From: Paracoccaceae bacterium
Lineage (GTDB): Bacteria; Pseudomonadota; Alphaproteobacteria; Rhodobacterales; Rhodobacteraceae
Direction: 5' to 3'
NCBI GenBank assembly: GCA_902543185.1
Contig: CACBXB010000015.1
Location: 1 to 42,568 of the forward strand
DNA: 42,568 nucleotides
Made by a program: the position numbers and the translations under genes
Notes under the pieces: generated by a model
Told to the model about the DNA's origin: nothing
The model's input: the letters and a program-made list of their open reading frames with translations, nothing else
Database searches by the model: none
In this document: piece after piece, positions 34,110-42,487 of the stretch
Numbering within the stretch: position 1 is the first letter of the stretch
Layout of the letters: the number at the start of each line of letters is the position of its first letter

Positions 34110-35111
34110 TTACTCAAATTTTGCCACTGGCATTGTTGCTTGTTCTATTTGGAGTATTACCGCCAATGTTTCACGGGCTGATTTAGCATCTACAATTGGA
34201 GCAGCTTTTCCTCGTATCACATCAGAAAAATGCTCAAGTTGTCTAATCAAAGGGGCTGCTTCGGAAATATTTTGATGCTCCATAATTGGTTTTTCGTTCC
34301 AATTTGAAGCACCACTCCATAATTTTAATGTGGGAAATTCCAAACCACCATTCGTGCATGCAATGAACATTGAAGATTGATTGGTTTTAGGTATATAGGG
34401 ACTTTCTCCAGTTCCAGCTTCAAAACCCCAGGGGGTTGGTGTTGCATCTGAAAAAGCTACTGTAGCTACCATTCCTGTATTAAATCCTAAAACCACTCCA
34501 CCATTTTCGTGCCTTTTGGCATTTCTAACTATGTTTGTTCCTGAACCTACAACAGATATTATTTCTCCAAAAAAAGCCCTCAACGTATCTACATCATGTA
34601 TTAGGTTTTGCTTAATAGGTCCGCCATCAATACCCTTGCGCCATTCAACATCAAAATACTCATCTTGTTTTCGCATTAACCACATTAAAGACGCGGCAAC
34701 AGGTCTTCCGATTTTACCCGATTTTAGAATATTAATTGTCTCATTAACTAAAGGGTGGTGGCGGCGATGATGACCAACCAAAATACTTAGGCCAGTCTTT
34801 TCAGAGGCATTTATCATTTTATCTGCTTCTAGAAGTGTAGCCGCTACGGGCTTTTCAACCAAAACATGCATGCCCATTTCTAGAGATTGTATAGTAAGAT
34901 CTGCATGCGTGTCAGTTGGTGTGGCTAAAATTATACCCTCAGCAACTTTATTTACCTCATTTAATGAATGGTAAGTTTTCACACCTTCAATTTTTTCTTC
35001 GGTTATGAGAGGGTCAATAACCCCAACCAATTCTAAATCTGGGTGTTCTAAAATATGCTGCATATGTCTGTGCCCAATCAGACCGGTCCCAGCCAACAGC
35101 AATTTAACCAT
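34110..35111 (-). CDS. Gfo/Idh/MocA family oxidoreductase
   Basis: From the ATG at 35111 this is a 333-residue dehydrogenase. It has GTGLIGHRHMQ (cofactor), VLVEKPVAATL (EKP) and GGPIKQNLIHDVDTLRAFFG with the catalytic His/Asp. I use this start because it overlaps the UxaA stop by one base (TAATG) and leads directly into the Rossmann strand; longer in-frame codons upstream would intrude into uxaA. It is likely a sugar-acid or inositol dehydrogenase, one of three in the cluster. Direct coupling to UxaA suggests linked reactions. Confidence 0.9.
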   Translation of the reverse strand: MVKLLLAGTGLIGHRHMQHILEHPDLELVGVIDPLITEEKIEGVKTYHSLNEVNKVAEGIILATPTDTHADLTIQSLEMGMHVLVEKPVAATLLEADKMINASEKTGLSILVGHHRRHHPLVNETINILKSGKIGRPVAASLMWLMRKQDEYFDVEWRKGIDGGPIKQNLIHDVDTLRAFFGEIISVVGSGTNIVRNAKRHENGGVVLGFNTGMVATVAFSDATPTPWGFEAGTGESPYIPKTNQSSMFIACTNGGLEFPTLKLWSGASNWNEKPIMEHQNISEAAPLIRQLEHFSDVIRGKAAPIVDAKSARETLAVILQIEQATMPVAKFE

Positions 35112-36622
35112 TACATTACAGCCCCAATTTGCCAAGGGACAAATTCATAATCACCCAAACCTTGTAATTCAGACTTTGATTTCTCACCAGATGCCACTCG
35201 AAGGATCATTTCATAAATTTGTTGTCCTTTTTCTTCCACTGAAAGTTTACCATCGAGAATTTCCCCACAATTCACATCCATATCATCTTCCATACGGCTA
35301 TACATTTCGGTATTTGTTGCCAGTTTTATTGTAGGAGCTGGTTTAGAGCCAAAAGCTGAACCTCGACCAGTAGTAAAACAAACAAGATTACAACCACCGG
35401 CTATTTGGCCTGTTACTGAGGCAGGGTCGTAACCTGGGCTATCCATAAAAACGAACCCCCTCTCCTTCACAATATCAGCGTATTTATATACTCCCATTAA
35501 AGGAGTATTCCCACCTTTGACAGATGCTCCGAGTGACTTCTCCAATATTGTTGTCAAACCGCCCTTCTTGTTGCCGGGACTAGGGTTATTATCCATCGAG
35601 CCATTGTTTCGATGCGTATAATCTTCCCACCATTTAATTAAATTCACTAGTTTTTCACCGGTAGCCTGATCGACGGAACGCTTTGTCAACAAATGCTCCG
35701 CTCCATAAATTTCTGGTGTTTCAGCTAATACACCGGTACCCCCTTGAGAGACTAGTATATCACAAGCTTTGCCTAAGGCAGGGTTGGCAGTAATCCCAGA
35801 CCAAGCGTCTGATCCTCCACATTGAAGAGCAAGCTTTATTTTCGATGCTGGACATCTCTCACGGTATGCCTGATTGGCTAAAGGTAACATCTCTTTTACT
35901 TTTTTTATCCCAATTTCAATAGTTTTTCCAAGGCCAGCAACATTTTGAATATTCATTGTTTGAAATAGTGGACCCTGCTCAAGTCCATAGGCATCAAGTA
36001 GCCAATCAAGCTGGTTCATTTCGCAACCCAACCCAACCATTAATACTCCTGCATGATTTGGATGTCGGGCGTAACCCCACATCACGCGTTGGAGGGCCTC
36101 AAATCCTTCACCATCGCCAGCCATGCCGCAACCCGTTCCATGAACGAACGCGACAACTCCATCAACATTTGGATACTCACTTAATTCGCTTGGTCCAAAA
36201 GCATCGGCAATGCGCCTTGCTGCGGTAGCCGAACAATTAACCGACGTCACTATGGCAATATAGTTTCTAGTCCCAATATTTCCGTTAGCACGGCGAAACC
36301 CCATAAAGCTATCAACGGCATCATTATCAACCAGTTCAACTGGATCATTATCTGTACAAAATTCGTATTCAGTCTGGGTATTTCGAAACTCAACGTTGTG
36401 TGTATGGACATGCTCACCAGCTTTGATTTCGGCAGAAGCAAAACCAATACATTGACCATATTTTGTAACCTGATGGCCCTTTTTTATATTACATGAGGCA
36501 ATCTTATGTCCCACCGGAATATTTTGCAGAATATTGATTTCTTCAAAAGAAATACCTGCGGTAACTGCTTTAGTTGCAATTACTACATTATCAACTTTGC
36601 TCAATCTTACGAAAAACGTCAT
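35111..36622 (-). CDS. uxaA: UxaA-family (altronate/galactarate-type) dehydratase
   Basis: This 503-residue protein has the two-part UxaA layout in a single chain: an N-terminal SAF domain (IPVGHKIASCNIKKGHQV), then the large dehydratase domain (GFRRANGNIGTRNYIAI, LQCGGSDAWSGITANPALG, FTTGRGSAFGSKPAPTIK). UxaA converts D-altronate to 2-keto-3-deoxy-D-gluconate using iron. Paralogues act on galactarate or other sugar acids, so the exact acid is uncertain. With the mannonate dehydratase in the same cluster broken, this appears to be the only intact sugar-acid dehydratase. The ATG at 36622 has GGAAAAGAA upstream. Confidence 0.92.
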   Translation of the reverse strand: MTFFVRLSKVDNVVIATKAVTAGISFEEINILQNIPVGHKIASCNIKKGHQVTKYGQCIGFASAEIKAGEHVHTHNVEFRNTQTEYEFCTDNDPVELVDNDAVDSFMGFRRANGNIGTRNYIAIVTSVNCSATAARRIADAFGPSELSEYPNVDGVVAFVHGTGCGMAGDGEGFEALQRVMWGYARHPNHAGVLMVGLGCEMNQLDWLLDAYGLEQGPLFQTMNIQNVAGLGKTIEIGIKKVKEMLPLANQAYRERCPASKIKLALQCGGSDAWSGITANPALGKACDILVSQGGTGVLAETPEIYGAEHLLTKRSVDQATGEKLVNLIKWWEDYTHRNNGSMDNNPSPGNKKGGLTTILEKSLGASVKGGNTPLMGVYKYADIVKERGFVFMDSPGYDPASVTGQIAGGCNLVCFTTGRGSAFGSKPAPTIKLATNTEMYSRMEDDMDVNCGEILDGKLSVEEKGQQIYEMILRVASGEKSKSELQGLGDYEFVPWQIGAVM

Positions 36623-36718
36623 TTCTTTTCCAAAAAGCCAACGAGTTTTAAAAATTGGTAGCCACTCATTTAACTTACACGAATAATTTTATTCTAATAG
36701 ACCTTCAATTATCACTGG

Positions 36719-38344
36719 TTATAACAGGACTTCTATAATTGGCGGCCATATTAGCAGCACCGTCAAGGCAAGAATTTGAATTCCTATAAATGGTAAAAAC
36801 CCTTTAAATATATCCGTAAGAGATATGTGAGCGGGTGCAACAGATTTTAGGTAAAACGCTGCAGGCCCGAATGGCGGTGATAGAAAACTCACCTGCATAT
36901 TCATACAAAATAAGACACCAAACCAAACCGCTAAATACTTTGGCTGTAGCTCACCGATCAAACCAATCTCCTCGATTGGTAGTCGTTGTACGATAGGAAG
37001 AAAAACAGGAATTATCAAAAGAACGATCCCAACCCAATCCATAAACGCGCCCATGAAAAGTAAGATAACCATCATAAGAAGAAGTATTCCCATGGTGGGA
37101 ACGTCCAGGCCAACGATTAAATCTGCAACGTATTGCGGCCCTCCAGCAATTGTATAAGCACCTGCAAGTGCTGCAGCGCCAATTGTCACCCAGATAATGG
37201 TTCCGGTAGACTTCAACGTGCGCATCAAGCTTTCCCAAACGAGGTCAAAACTGGCTTCACCTCGAAAAACAGCAATAATGAGAACGGCAACAACACCCAT
37301 TCCCGCAGCTTCAGTAATTCCAGAGATGCCGCCGTAGATCGATCCGAGAACCACGCCTATCACTACGATTGGAGCCACTAGGCCCTTGCCCATTTCCCAA
37401 CCAATCTTTGCCCTTTCAATACCGAAAGCAAAGAAAATTAACGCCAGCGATATCACGGTATAAGCGCCAAACCAAGGTATGTAATCCGCAGTACCATAGG
37501 CAATCAAGTCAACGCCCTCTTCGTAAACGTTTTGACCAGTAACAGTGAAGAATAGGACACGCAGCAATAACGCTGCAGAGAAACCACCCACAATTATAGA
37601 CATAAATGCCCCAAACAGTTTCCACTTTTCTGCGCCCTGTGGGTCCCCTGGCTGTGGTTCCGGCAAAGGTGCCTGCTCAGGATTTAATTGGGTGCGAATA
37701 ATAATGTAGACTATGAAAAAAGAGGCAAGCATAAACCCAGGCAAAAAGGCGGCGGTAAATAATGCTTTAATTGAAGTCTCAGTGATCAAGCCGAATATAA
37801 TCAAAACGATCGATGGAGGTATCATTGTCCCCAAAGAACCAGACGCGCAGATTGTTCCTATAGCGAGGTTCTGATTATAGCCGAGTTTGAGCATTTGCGG
37901 CAGTGCAATTAGACCCAGCAAAACAACTTCGCCACCAATAATTCCAGACATTGCAGCCATGATCACAGCCATAATTGAAGTTACAATGGCAATTCCACCT
38001 CGGGCACTCGAAAGCCACACGTTTAGTGAAGCATACATATCTTTTGCAATACCTGATCTTTCGAGCAGAGCCGCCATGAAAATAAAGAGTGGGACCGATA
38101 TGAGAACATAGTCCGTCAGGAGCCCATATATTTTCTGGGCCAGTATATTCAAAGGCCCCGTTCCAAATTTTCGGGTCAGTAACCCATCACCAAAAGTAGT
38201 AGGATCCAGAAGCAGCATTGGCTCAAATTTCATAACCAATACAAGAACAGCTAAAATAGCCGAAGCCATACCAAGCGGCATGCCAATAGCAAGCAATAAC
38301 ATTAAGCCTAATAGCAGGACTAGCGAAATAGTTCCAATATCCAT
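36719..38344 (-). CDS. TRAP transporter large permease (DctM-like)
   Basis: This 541-residue inner-membrane subunit has at least twelve hydrophobic helices and TRAP-typical SGSLGTMIPPSIVLIIFG and LSPPFGPAAFYLKSVAP. It imports an organic acid using the sodium gradient. It is longer than the common 425-residue DctM: residues about 215-330 add a proline-rich loop (PEQAPLPEPQPGDPQGAE) and further helices. Long DctM forms are known in mannitol/keto-acid-type TRAP systems. It begins on the last base of the DctQ gene, so the two are coupled. Confidence 0.93.
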   Translation of the reverse strand: MDIGTISLVLLLGLMLLLAIGMPLGMASAILAVLVLVMKFEPMLLLDPTTFGDGLLTRKFGTGPLNILAQKIYGLLTDYVLISVPLFIFMAALLERSGIAKDMYASLNVWLSSARGGIAIVTSIMAVIMAAMSGIIGGEVVLLGLIALPQMLKLGYNQNLAIGTICASGSLGTMIPPSIVLIIFGLITETSIKALFTAAFLPGFMLASFFIVYIIIRTQLNPEQAPLPEPQPGDPQGAEKWKLFGAFMSIIVGGFSAALLLRVLFFTVTGQNVYEEGVDLIAYGTADYIPWFGAYTVISLALIFFAFGIERAKIGWEMGKGLVAPIVVIGVVLGSIYGGISGITEAAGMGVVAVLIIAVFRGEASFDLVWESLMRTLKSTGTIIWVTIGAAALAGAYTIAGGPQYVADLIVGLDVPTMGILLLMMVILLFMGAFMDWVGIVLLIIPVFLPIVQRLPIEEIGLIGELQPKYLAVWFGVLFCMNMQVSFLSPPFGPAAFYLKSVAPAHISLTDIFKGFLPFIGIQILALTVLLIWPPIIEVLL

Positions 38345-39132
38345 TACTTTTCTCCTACTGACTTTTTAAGTCTTTCGATTTCTTCTTCGTCAATGTCGTC
38401 TGCTGCAGTGTGTACCTCAGGTTCTTTATTCCAGTCATTGATTAAGTTGAGTAGTGATTGAGCTGCGACTAAGCAAACAACCAATAAAACCAAAGGTTTT
38501 AAAGTTGACGGTATTGGTGGATCAAATATCGTTCCAAAAGTTTCCCAGCGCAAAAACTTAGCTTTGGCCTCACCATAGCCGCCATAAATGAGGAAAAACG
38601 CGAACGTTATAATTAGAAATGTCGAAATGCAGTCACAGGTTCTTTGAAGGTTACGAGGTAACATATCGTAGAGTAGAAAAATTCGGATATGGCTTCGCTG
38701 CTGCATCGCATAGAAGCCTGAAAGGATAAACACAAACCCTGCCATCCATAAAGATAATTCATTCGCCCACAAAGTCGGCCTTTCGAATACATATCGTAAA
38801 ACAACCTCCCACATCATTACTCCCACCAACAAAGCGACAAGGAGCATTGTGACTCTGCCAACGAACATGGCGATCTTATCTGTTGACGTATAGTCTTCGA
38901 TCTCCATTGGTGCTCTTTTGACTGTCAAGGTCCCAAGAATGAAGAAGATTGGTATTCCAATTAATGCGGCATAATCTAAAAAGTTTATCTCACGATACCT
39001 GGCAGCAAGAGCGTCTGTATAACCACCAAAAGCCATTATATACGTGGCACCATGCCAAATTGCCCATCCTGAGCAACCGATGAATAACAGAGGATAGATC
39101 CACTGAGTGAATGCATTATCAAACGTCTTCAT
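38344..39132 (-). CDS. TRAP transporter small permease (DctQ-like)
   Basis: This 262-residue membrane protein is the small TRAP subunit. The DctQ core is seen in VVLRYVFERPTLWANELSLWMAGFVFILSG and QQRSHIRIFLLYD. It is longer than a usual 160-180-residue DctQ because of an N-terminal extension with two or so extra membrane segments, which matches the enlarged DctM partner. The C-terminal tail is acidic. Its ribosome site (AAAGG) follows the terminator-like hairpin downstream of dctP. Confidence 0.92.
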   Translation of the reverse strand: MKTFDNAFTQWIYPLLFIGCSGWAIWHGATYIMAFGGYTDALAARYREINFLDYAALIGIPIFFILGTLTVKRAPMEIEDYTSTDKIAMFVGRVTMLLVALLVGVMMWEVVLRYVFERPTLWANELSLWMAGFVFILSGFYAMQQRSHIRIFLLYDMLPRNLQRTCDCISTFLIITFAFFLIYGGYGEAKAKFLRWETFGTIFDPPIPSTLKPLVLLVVCLVAAQSLLNLINDWNKEPEVHTAADDIDEEEIERLKKSVGEK

Positions 39133-39149
39133 TGCTAAACCTTTTAAAT

Positions 39150-39183
39150 AAAAAAATTGACAAGCCCTTAGTGAGGGCTTGTC
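39150..39183 (-). terminator. Intra-operon terminator/attenuator between dctP and dctQ
   Basis: On the minus strand, GACAAGCCCT (39183-39174) pairs perfectly with AGGGCTTGTC (39168-39159) around a 5-base loop, followed by a run of T. It lies after the DctP stop and before the DctQ start. Partial termination here would make binding-protein mRNA exceed permease mRNA. Confidence 0.8.
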
Positions 39184-39198
39184 ATCAAAGTGCTTAAA

Positions 39199-40215
39199 TT
39201 ATTTTACCAGACCTAGCTGATCTAAATAAGCAATGTGGCTTGCAACCAACGCTTTTGCTTCAGGCGTTGTCGCAAATTCTGGCCATGACGCTTGTGCGGC
39301 TGCACGAAACGCTCCCAAGTCTTCTTCTGACCACTGCCATAGGGTTACTCCCTCAGCACGTAATTGTGCTGCTGCTTCAGCATTCTTTGTTTCGAATGTC
39401 AAAGCTGTTCGGAGCGCTAGAGCTTCCATAGCAACTAGCATAATTTTTCTATGATGTTCAGGCATTGCATCCCAGACAGCCTTGTTACACGTCAAGTGAT
39501 CTGACGGCATAGAGTGGAAGCCAGGAAAATTTGTATGCTTAACAATATCGTAAAGTCCTAGACCAACATTGTTAGCTAGGCCAGAAGCATCAGCACCGTC
39601 GATAATACCAGTTTCAAGCGCTGTAAAAATCTCTGTGAAGTCCATCACAATTGGCTTAGCGCCCAATTTTTCAAAGATTTTTGTGGCCAGACCTGGTGGT
39701 GATCGAAATTTAAAATTCCTTAGCGAGTCTGGGCCGTCAAGAGGCTGAGAAGAAGCTAAGCTTTCCTGTCCATAAACCCACCAGCCAATCAGCTGCATGT
39801 CATATGCATTGTACAAGGCCTGAGCATCTTCTAGCCCACCACTGTAGAGCCAGCTGAGCTGCTGATACGGCGTTGCGTAACCACCCATAATATCACCAAC
39901 GAATTGGAAAGCTGGGTTCTTACCAACTTGATAACCAGCGCCAGTCATATCACAATCTAAAATTCCTGTTGCAGCCGCATCGAATGTTTCAACTGATTTA
40001 ACAACAGATGAAGAATAAAACATCTCTACTGTAATCTCACCGTTAGACATCTTATTGATGTCCTCCATATATTGAGCTGCCAATTTACCTGAAACAGTTT
40101 CAGGTGCGTAGTGCGTTTGAATACGCAAGTTTGTTGCATGACCACCAGCGAAGGCCGACGTTGCCATGAGTGCTGCTGCACCGAAAGCCGCAGCTACAGT
40201 TTTACTTAAACTCAT
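39199..40215 (-). CDS. TRAP transporter periplasmic solute-binding protein (DctP-like)
   Basis: This 338-residue binding protein has a Sec signal peptide (cut likely after AFA at residue 23) and the TRAP solute-binding fold: the LKFRSPP-like stretch NFKFRSPPG holding the acid-binding Arg, and GIIDGADASG. The frame is open to 40296, but I start at the ATG at 40215 because GGGAGGA lies six bases upstream and the signal peptide begins there. It feeds DctQ/DctM downstream. The neighbouring sugar-acid enzymes suggest an aldonate, uronate or related hydroxy acid as ligand. Confidence 0.94.
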   Translation of the reverse strand: MSLSKTVAAAFGAAALMATSAFAGGHATNLRIQTHYAPETVSGKLAAQYMEDINKMSNGEITVEMFYSSSVVKSVETFDAAATGILDCDMTGAGYQVGKNPAFQFVGDIMGGYATPYQQLSWLYSGGLEDAQALYNAYDMQLIGWWVYGQESLASSQPLDGPDSLRNFKFRSPPGLATKIFEKLGAKPIVMDFTEIFTALETGIIDGADASGLANNVGLGLYDIVKHTNFPGFHSMPSDHLTCNKAVWDAMPEHHRKIMLVAMEALALRTALTFETKNAEAAAQLRAEGVTLWQWSEEDLGAFRAAAQASWPEFATTPEAKALVASHIAYLDQLGLVK

Positions 40216-40407
40216 AAGAGTCCTCCCTTTAATTTTTCGGTCCTTACAATCTAAATGACCTGCCGACAAAATTACCGTGATAAAATTATCTGGCAAGGGA
40301 AAAATAAATTTAATGTAAAAAACCCCACGATAATCATCTAACTCTTGGCATTTTTATGATTATTCTACAAAAAATTGTGAAAAAACCGATACTTCAGAAT
40401 CAGTCAG

Positions 40408-41376
40408 CTAATTTTTAATCACATTACTTTGTAAATCATCTTCAATATAAATTTGAATAATGTCTTCAAATGAGCCTTCTGCAGAAAACCCCAAATCCAA
40501 AGCTATTTTTGTATCAAAGTTCTGAGGCCAGCCCTTAACAATTTCAATAATTTTTTCATCAGGCTTCGGCTCAATTAACTTGACCACTTGATTTCCTGCG
40601 ATTAATCGAAGAGCTTCAATTTGTTCTTCTACCGTGCAACTTAAACCAGGCATATTTAATGCACCATTAAATGTAAGAGAATTCCGATTTAAATTTTCTG
40701 CATGCCTCAGAAAGCTGACTGCTGAGCGTGGAGAAGCATGCCAATGTCGGACATCTGTCGACACCGGTAAATTAGCCTTTAGTCCGTTAAGTGGCTCCCT
40801 AATTATGCCAGAAAAGAAGGAGGACGCCGCTAAGTTAGGCTTGCCAGGTCGAACACATATGGTTGGAAGGCGAATGGCCAAACCTTCGCAAAAACCTTTT
40901 CTAATAAAATCGTTAAGCATTAATTCGCAACAAGCTTTTTGTGCTCCATAAGAAGTACGAGGCGCAGTCAAAAAATCATCAGTTATCTTATTTGGAAATG
41001 GTGAACCAAACACTGCTATGGAAGAAGTGAATATAATCTTAGGCCGATACTGCCCATCCGACTTCAAATACTTATCTCTTATTTGATCTAAAAAAGACCA
41101 AAATGCATGTATATTTACGTCCCAGCCTTTTGAAAAGTCTACCTCCGCTTCCCCTGAAACAACAGATGCGAGATAGAAAATTGTGTCAGGAAGGTCAGTC
41201 AGTGCTTTTTCTAAAATGCCGACATCAGTCACCGAGCCAATGATCTTTTTTGCACTTGCATCAATACTCTCAGGAAATGCCATATCGAGGAGTGAGACAG
41301 TATCGTTATTTTTATATGACAGAGCAAGCTTTTGACCTATCATTCCACCGCCACCAATTATCAAAACAGAAGTCAT
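40408..41376 (-). CDS. denD: D-erythronate-dehydrogenase-like NAD-dependent epimerase family protein (DenD)
   Basis: This 322-residue extended SDR has IIGGGGMIGQKLA (cofactor), FTSSIAVFG (Ser) and YGAQKACCELML (Tyr, Lys). The RPGKPNLAASSFFSGIIREPL and DVRHWHASPRSAV segments are typical of the DenD group that oxidises D-erythronate to 2-keto-D-erythronate in four-carbon sugar-acid breakdown. The other genes of that pathway (kinase OtnK, decarboxylase-aldolase OtnC) are absent here, so related substrates are possible. It overlaps the GarR-like gene by four bases (ATGA). Confidence 0.88.
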   Translation of the reverse strand: MTSVLIIGGGGMIGQKLALSYKNNDTVSLLDMAFPESIDASAKKIIGSVTDVGILEKALTDLPDTIFYLASVVSGEAEVDFSKGWDVNIHAFWSFLDQIRDKYLKSDGQYRPKIIFTSSIAVFGSPFPNKITDDFLTAPRTSYGAQKACCELMLNDFIRKGFCEGLAIRLPTICVRPGKPNLAASSFFSGIIREPLNGLKANLPVSTDVRHWHASPRSAVSFLRHAENLNRNSLTFNGALNMPGLSCTVEEQIEALRLIAGNQVVKLIEPKPDEKIIEIVKGWPQNFDTKIALDLGFSAEGSFEDIIQIYIEDDLQSNVIKN

Positions 41377-42248
41377 GTTGTTCTCCCATTAATATCTAGC
41401 AATTCTAGAAATAAGGCTGAATGATCTAACTCTGAGCCTTCTAACGATTTCACCAACCTACTGTATCTGTCGTGAGCAGACTGAGAAAAAGGCAGATCAA
41501 TTTTTAAAGCCTTTGCCTCTAATAAAATATTCTGCAGATCTTTTAGGTGCAAACGACTTGGCCCCCCTGGAATAAAATTCCTGTCACTCATCCGCTTCCC
41601 ATGTTGTTGCAAAATTGTGCTATCTGCAAAACCACCGAGCAAGGCATCTCGAACAGCCCCAACATCTGCGCCCCCCTCCTCAAGCAATAAAGTAGCCTCC
41701 GCTACAGCGCCTATTGTAATCGCAACAATAGCTTGATTTGCCAGCTTAGCTAATTGGCCAGAACCTACTGGTCCAACAAAAACTGCTCGACCAAGCGGCT
41801 TGAAAGCATCTTCCACTTTTTCAAATACTGAACTATTGCCCCCTACCATAATTGCGAGCGAACCATTTTCCGCACCTGTAGTTCCACCTGATACAGGAGC
41901 ATCAAGATACTCGACGTTTATTTCACTTAGACTTCTTGAATGGGCTTTAGACTCATCTGGCTTTATTGAACCCATTTCTACCCAAGTAGATTTTGGAGAT
42001 AAATTTTCTCGTAATTTTTTGTCATTTTGAACTTCTTGGCTGGCTTTACCATCAGAAAGCATTGAAATAATCACGTCTGCATTTTGAACTGCTTCAGAAG
42101 GCAAGATTTCAACTTCAACCTTAAAATCTTTTAGGAAAGCCGCCTTTGAAGGTGTTCTATTCCAAGCTGAGACTTTAAATCCAGCAACTGCTAAATTTCT
42201 AGCCATTGGGCCACCCATTAAACCAGTGCCTAAAAATGCAATCTTCAT
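41373..42248 (-). CDS. GarR-like 2-hydroxy-3-oxopropionate reductase family protein
   Basis: This 291-residue beta-hydroxyacid dehydrogenase has GTGLMGGPMARNL (cofactor), LDAPVSGGTTGAENGSLAIMVGG and GSGQLAKLANQAIVA with the catalytic Lys. The C-terminal DRNFIPGGPSRLHLKDL and LDHSAL are much like GarR, the tartronate-semialdehyde reductase that makes D-glycerate. It is the first gene of the leftward operon, followed by the DenD-like gene. The ATG at 42248 opens the operon. A GarR role would close a branch to glycerate, but threonate-dehydrogenase activity is also possible. Confidence 0.9.
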   Translation of the reverse strand: MKIAFLGTGLMGGPMARNLAVAGFKVSAWNRTPSKAAFLKDFKVEVEILPSEAVQNADVIISMLSDGKASQEVQNDKKLRENLSPKSTWVEMGSIKPDESKAHSRSLSEINVEYLDAPVSGGTTGAENGSLAIMVGGNSSVFEKVEDAFKPLGRAVFVGPVGSGQLAKLANQAIVAITIGAVAEATLLLEEGGADVGAVRDALLGGFADSTILQQHGKRMSDRNFIPGGPSRLHLKDLQNILLEAKALKIDLPFSQSAHDRYSRLVKSLEGSELDHSALFLELLDINGRTT

Positions 42249-42487
42249 CTAAATTCCAACTCTGTGCGTTTTCACGAGAAATAGCCTAAAGTTATAAAAA
42301 TATTTTTCAACCGCATCAATTTTTAAAATTGTTTCGATTTAGACTAAATATTTTCCACTTAAGTCTTGGCACCACTAAAAGCCATTGCTACTGTTTTCTA
42401 AAATTGAGGAAGTCGCTCACCTATATCAGTTGTATTGCAGCAAATAAAGTTTGGCTTTAAGCCATCAAAATTCTTGGGGATTAGAAA
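42249..42487. promoter_or_regulatory. Divergent promoter region, sugar-acid cluster
   Basis: No gene is seen. The region separates the GarR-like gene (leftward) from the SDR (rightward) and must contain both promoters. A 13-bp palindrome TGGCTTTAAGCCA (42452-42464) lies 23 bp before the SDR ATG and could be an operator. The ACTTAAGT palindrome near 42356 is shorter. Neither has an obvious regulator gene nearby. Confidence 0.4.

Noticed and set aside
40244-40265. Imperfect palindrome GGTC...GACC upstream of dctP as an operator
   Set aside because: Only about seven of eleven positions match and no second copy was seen.
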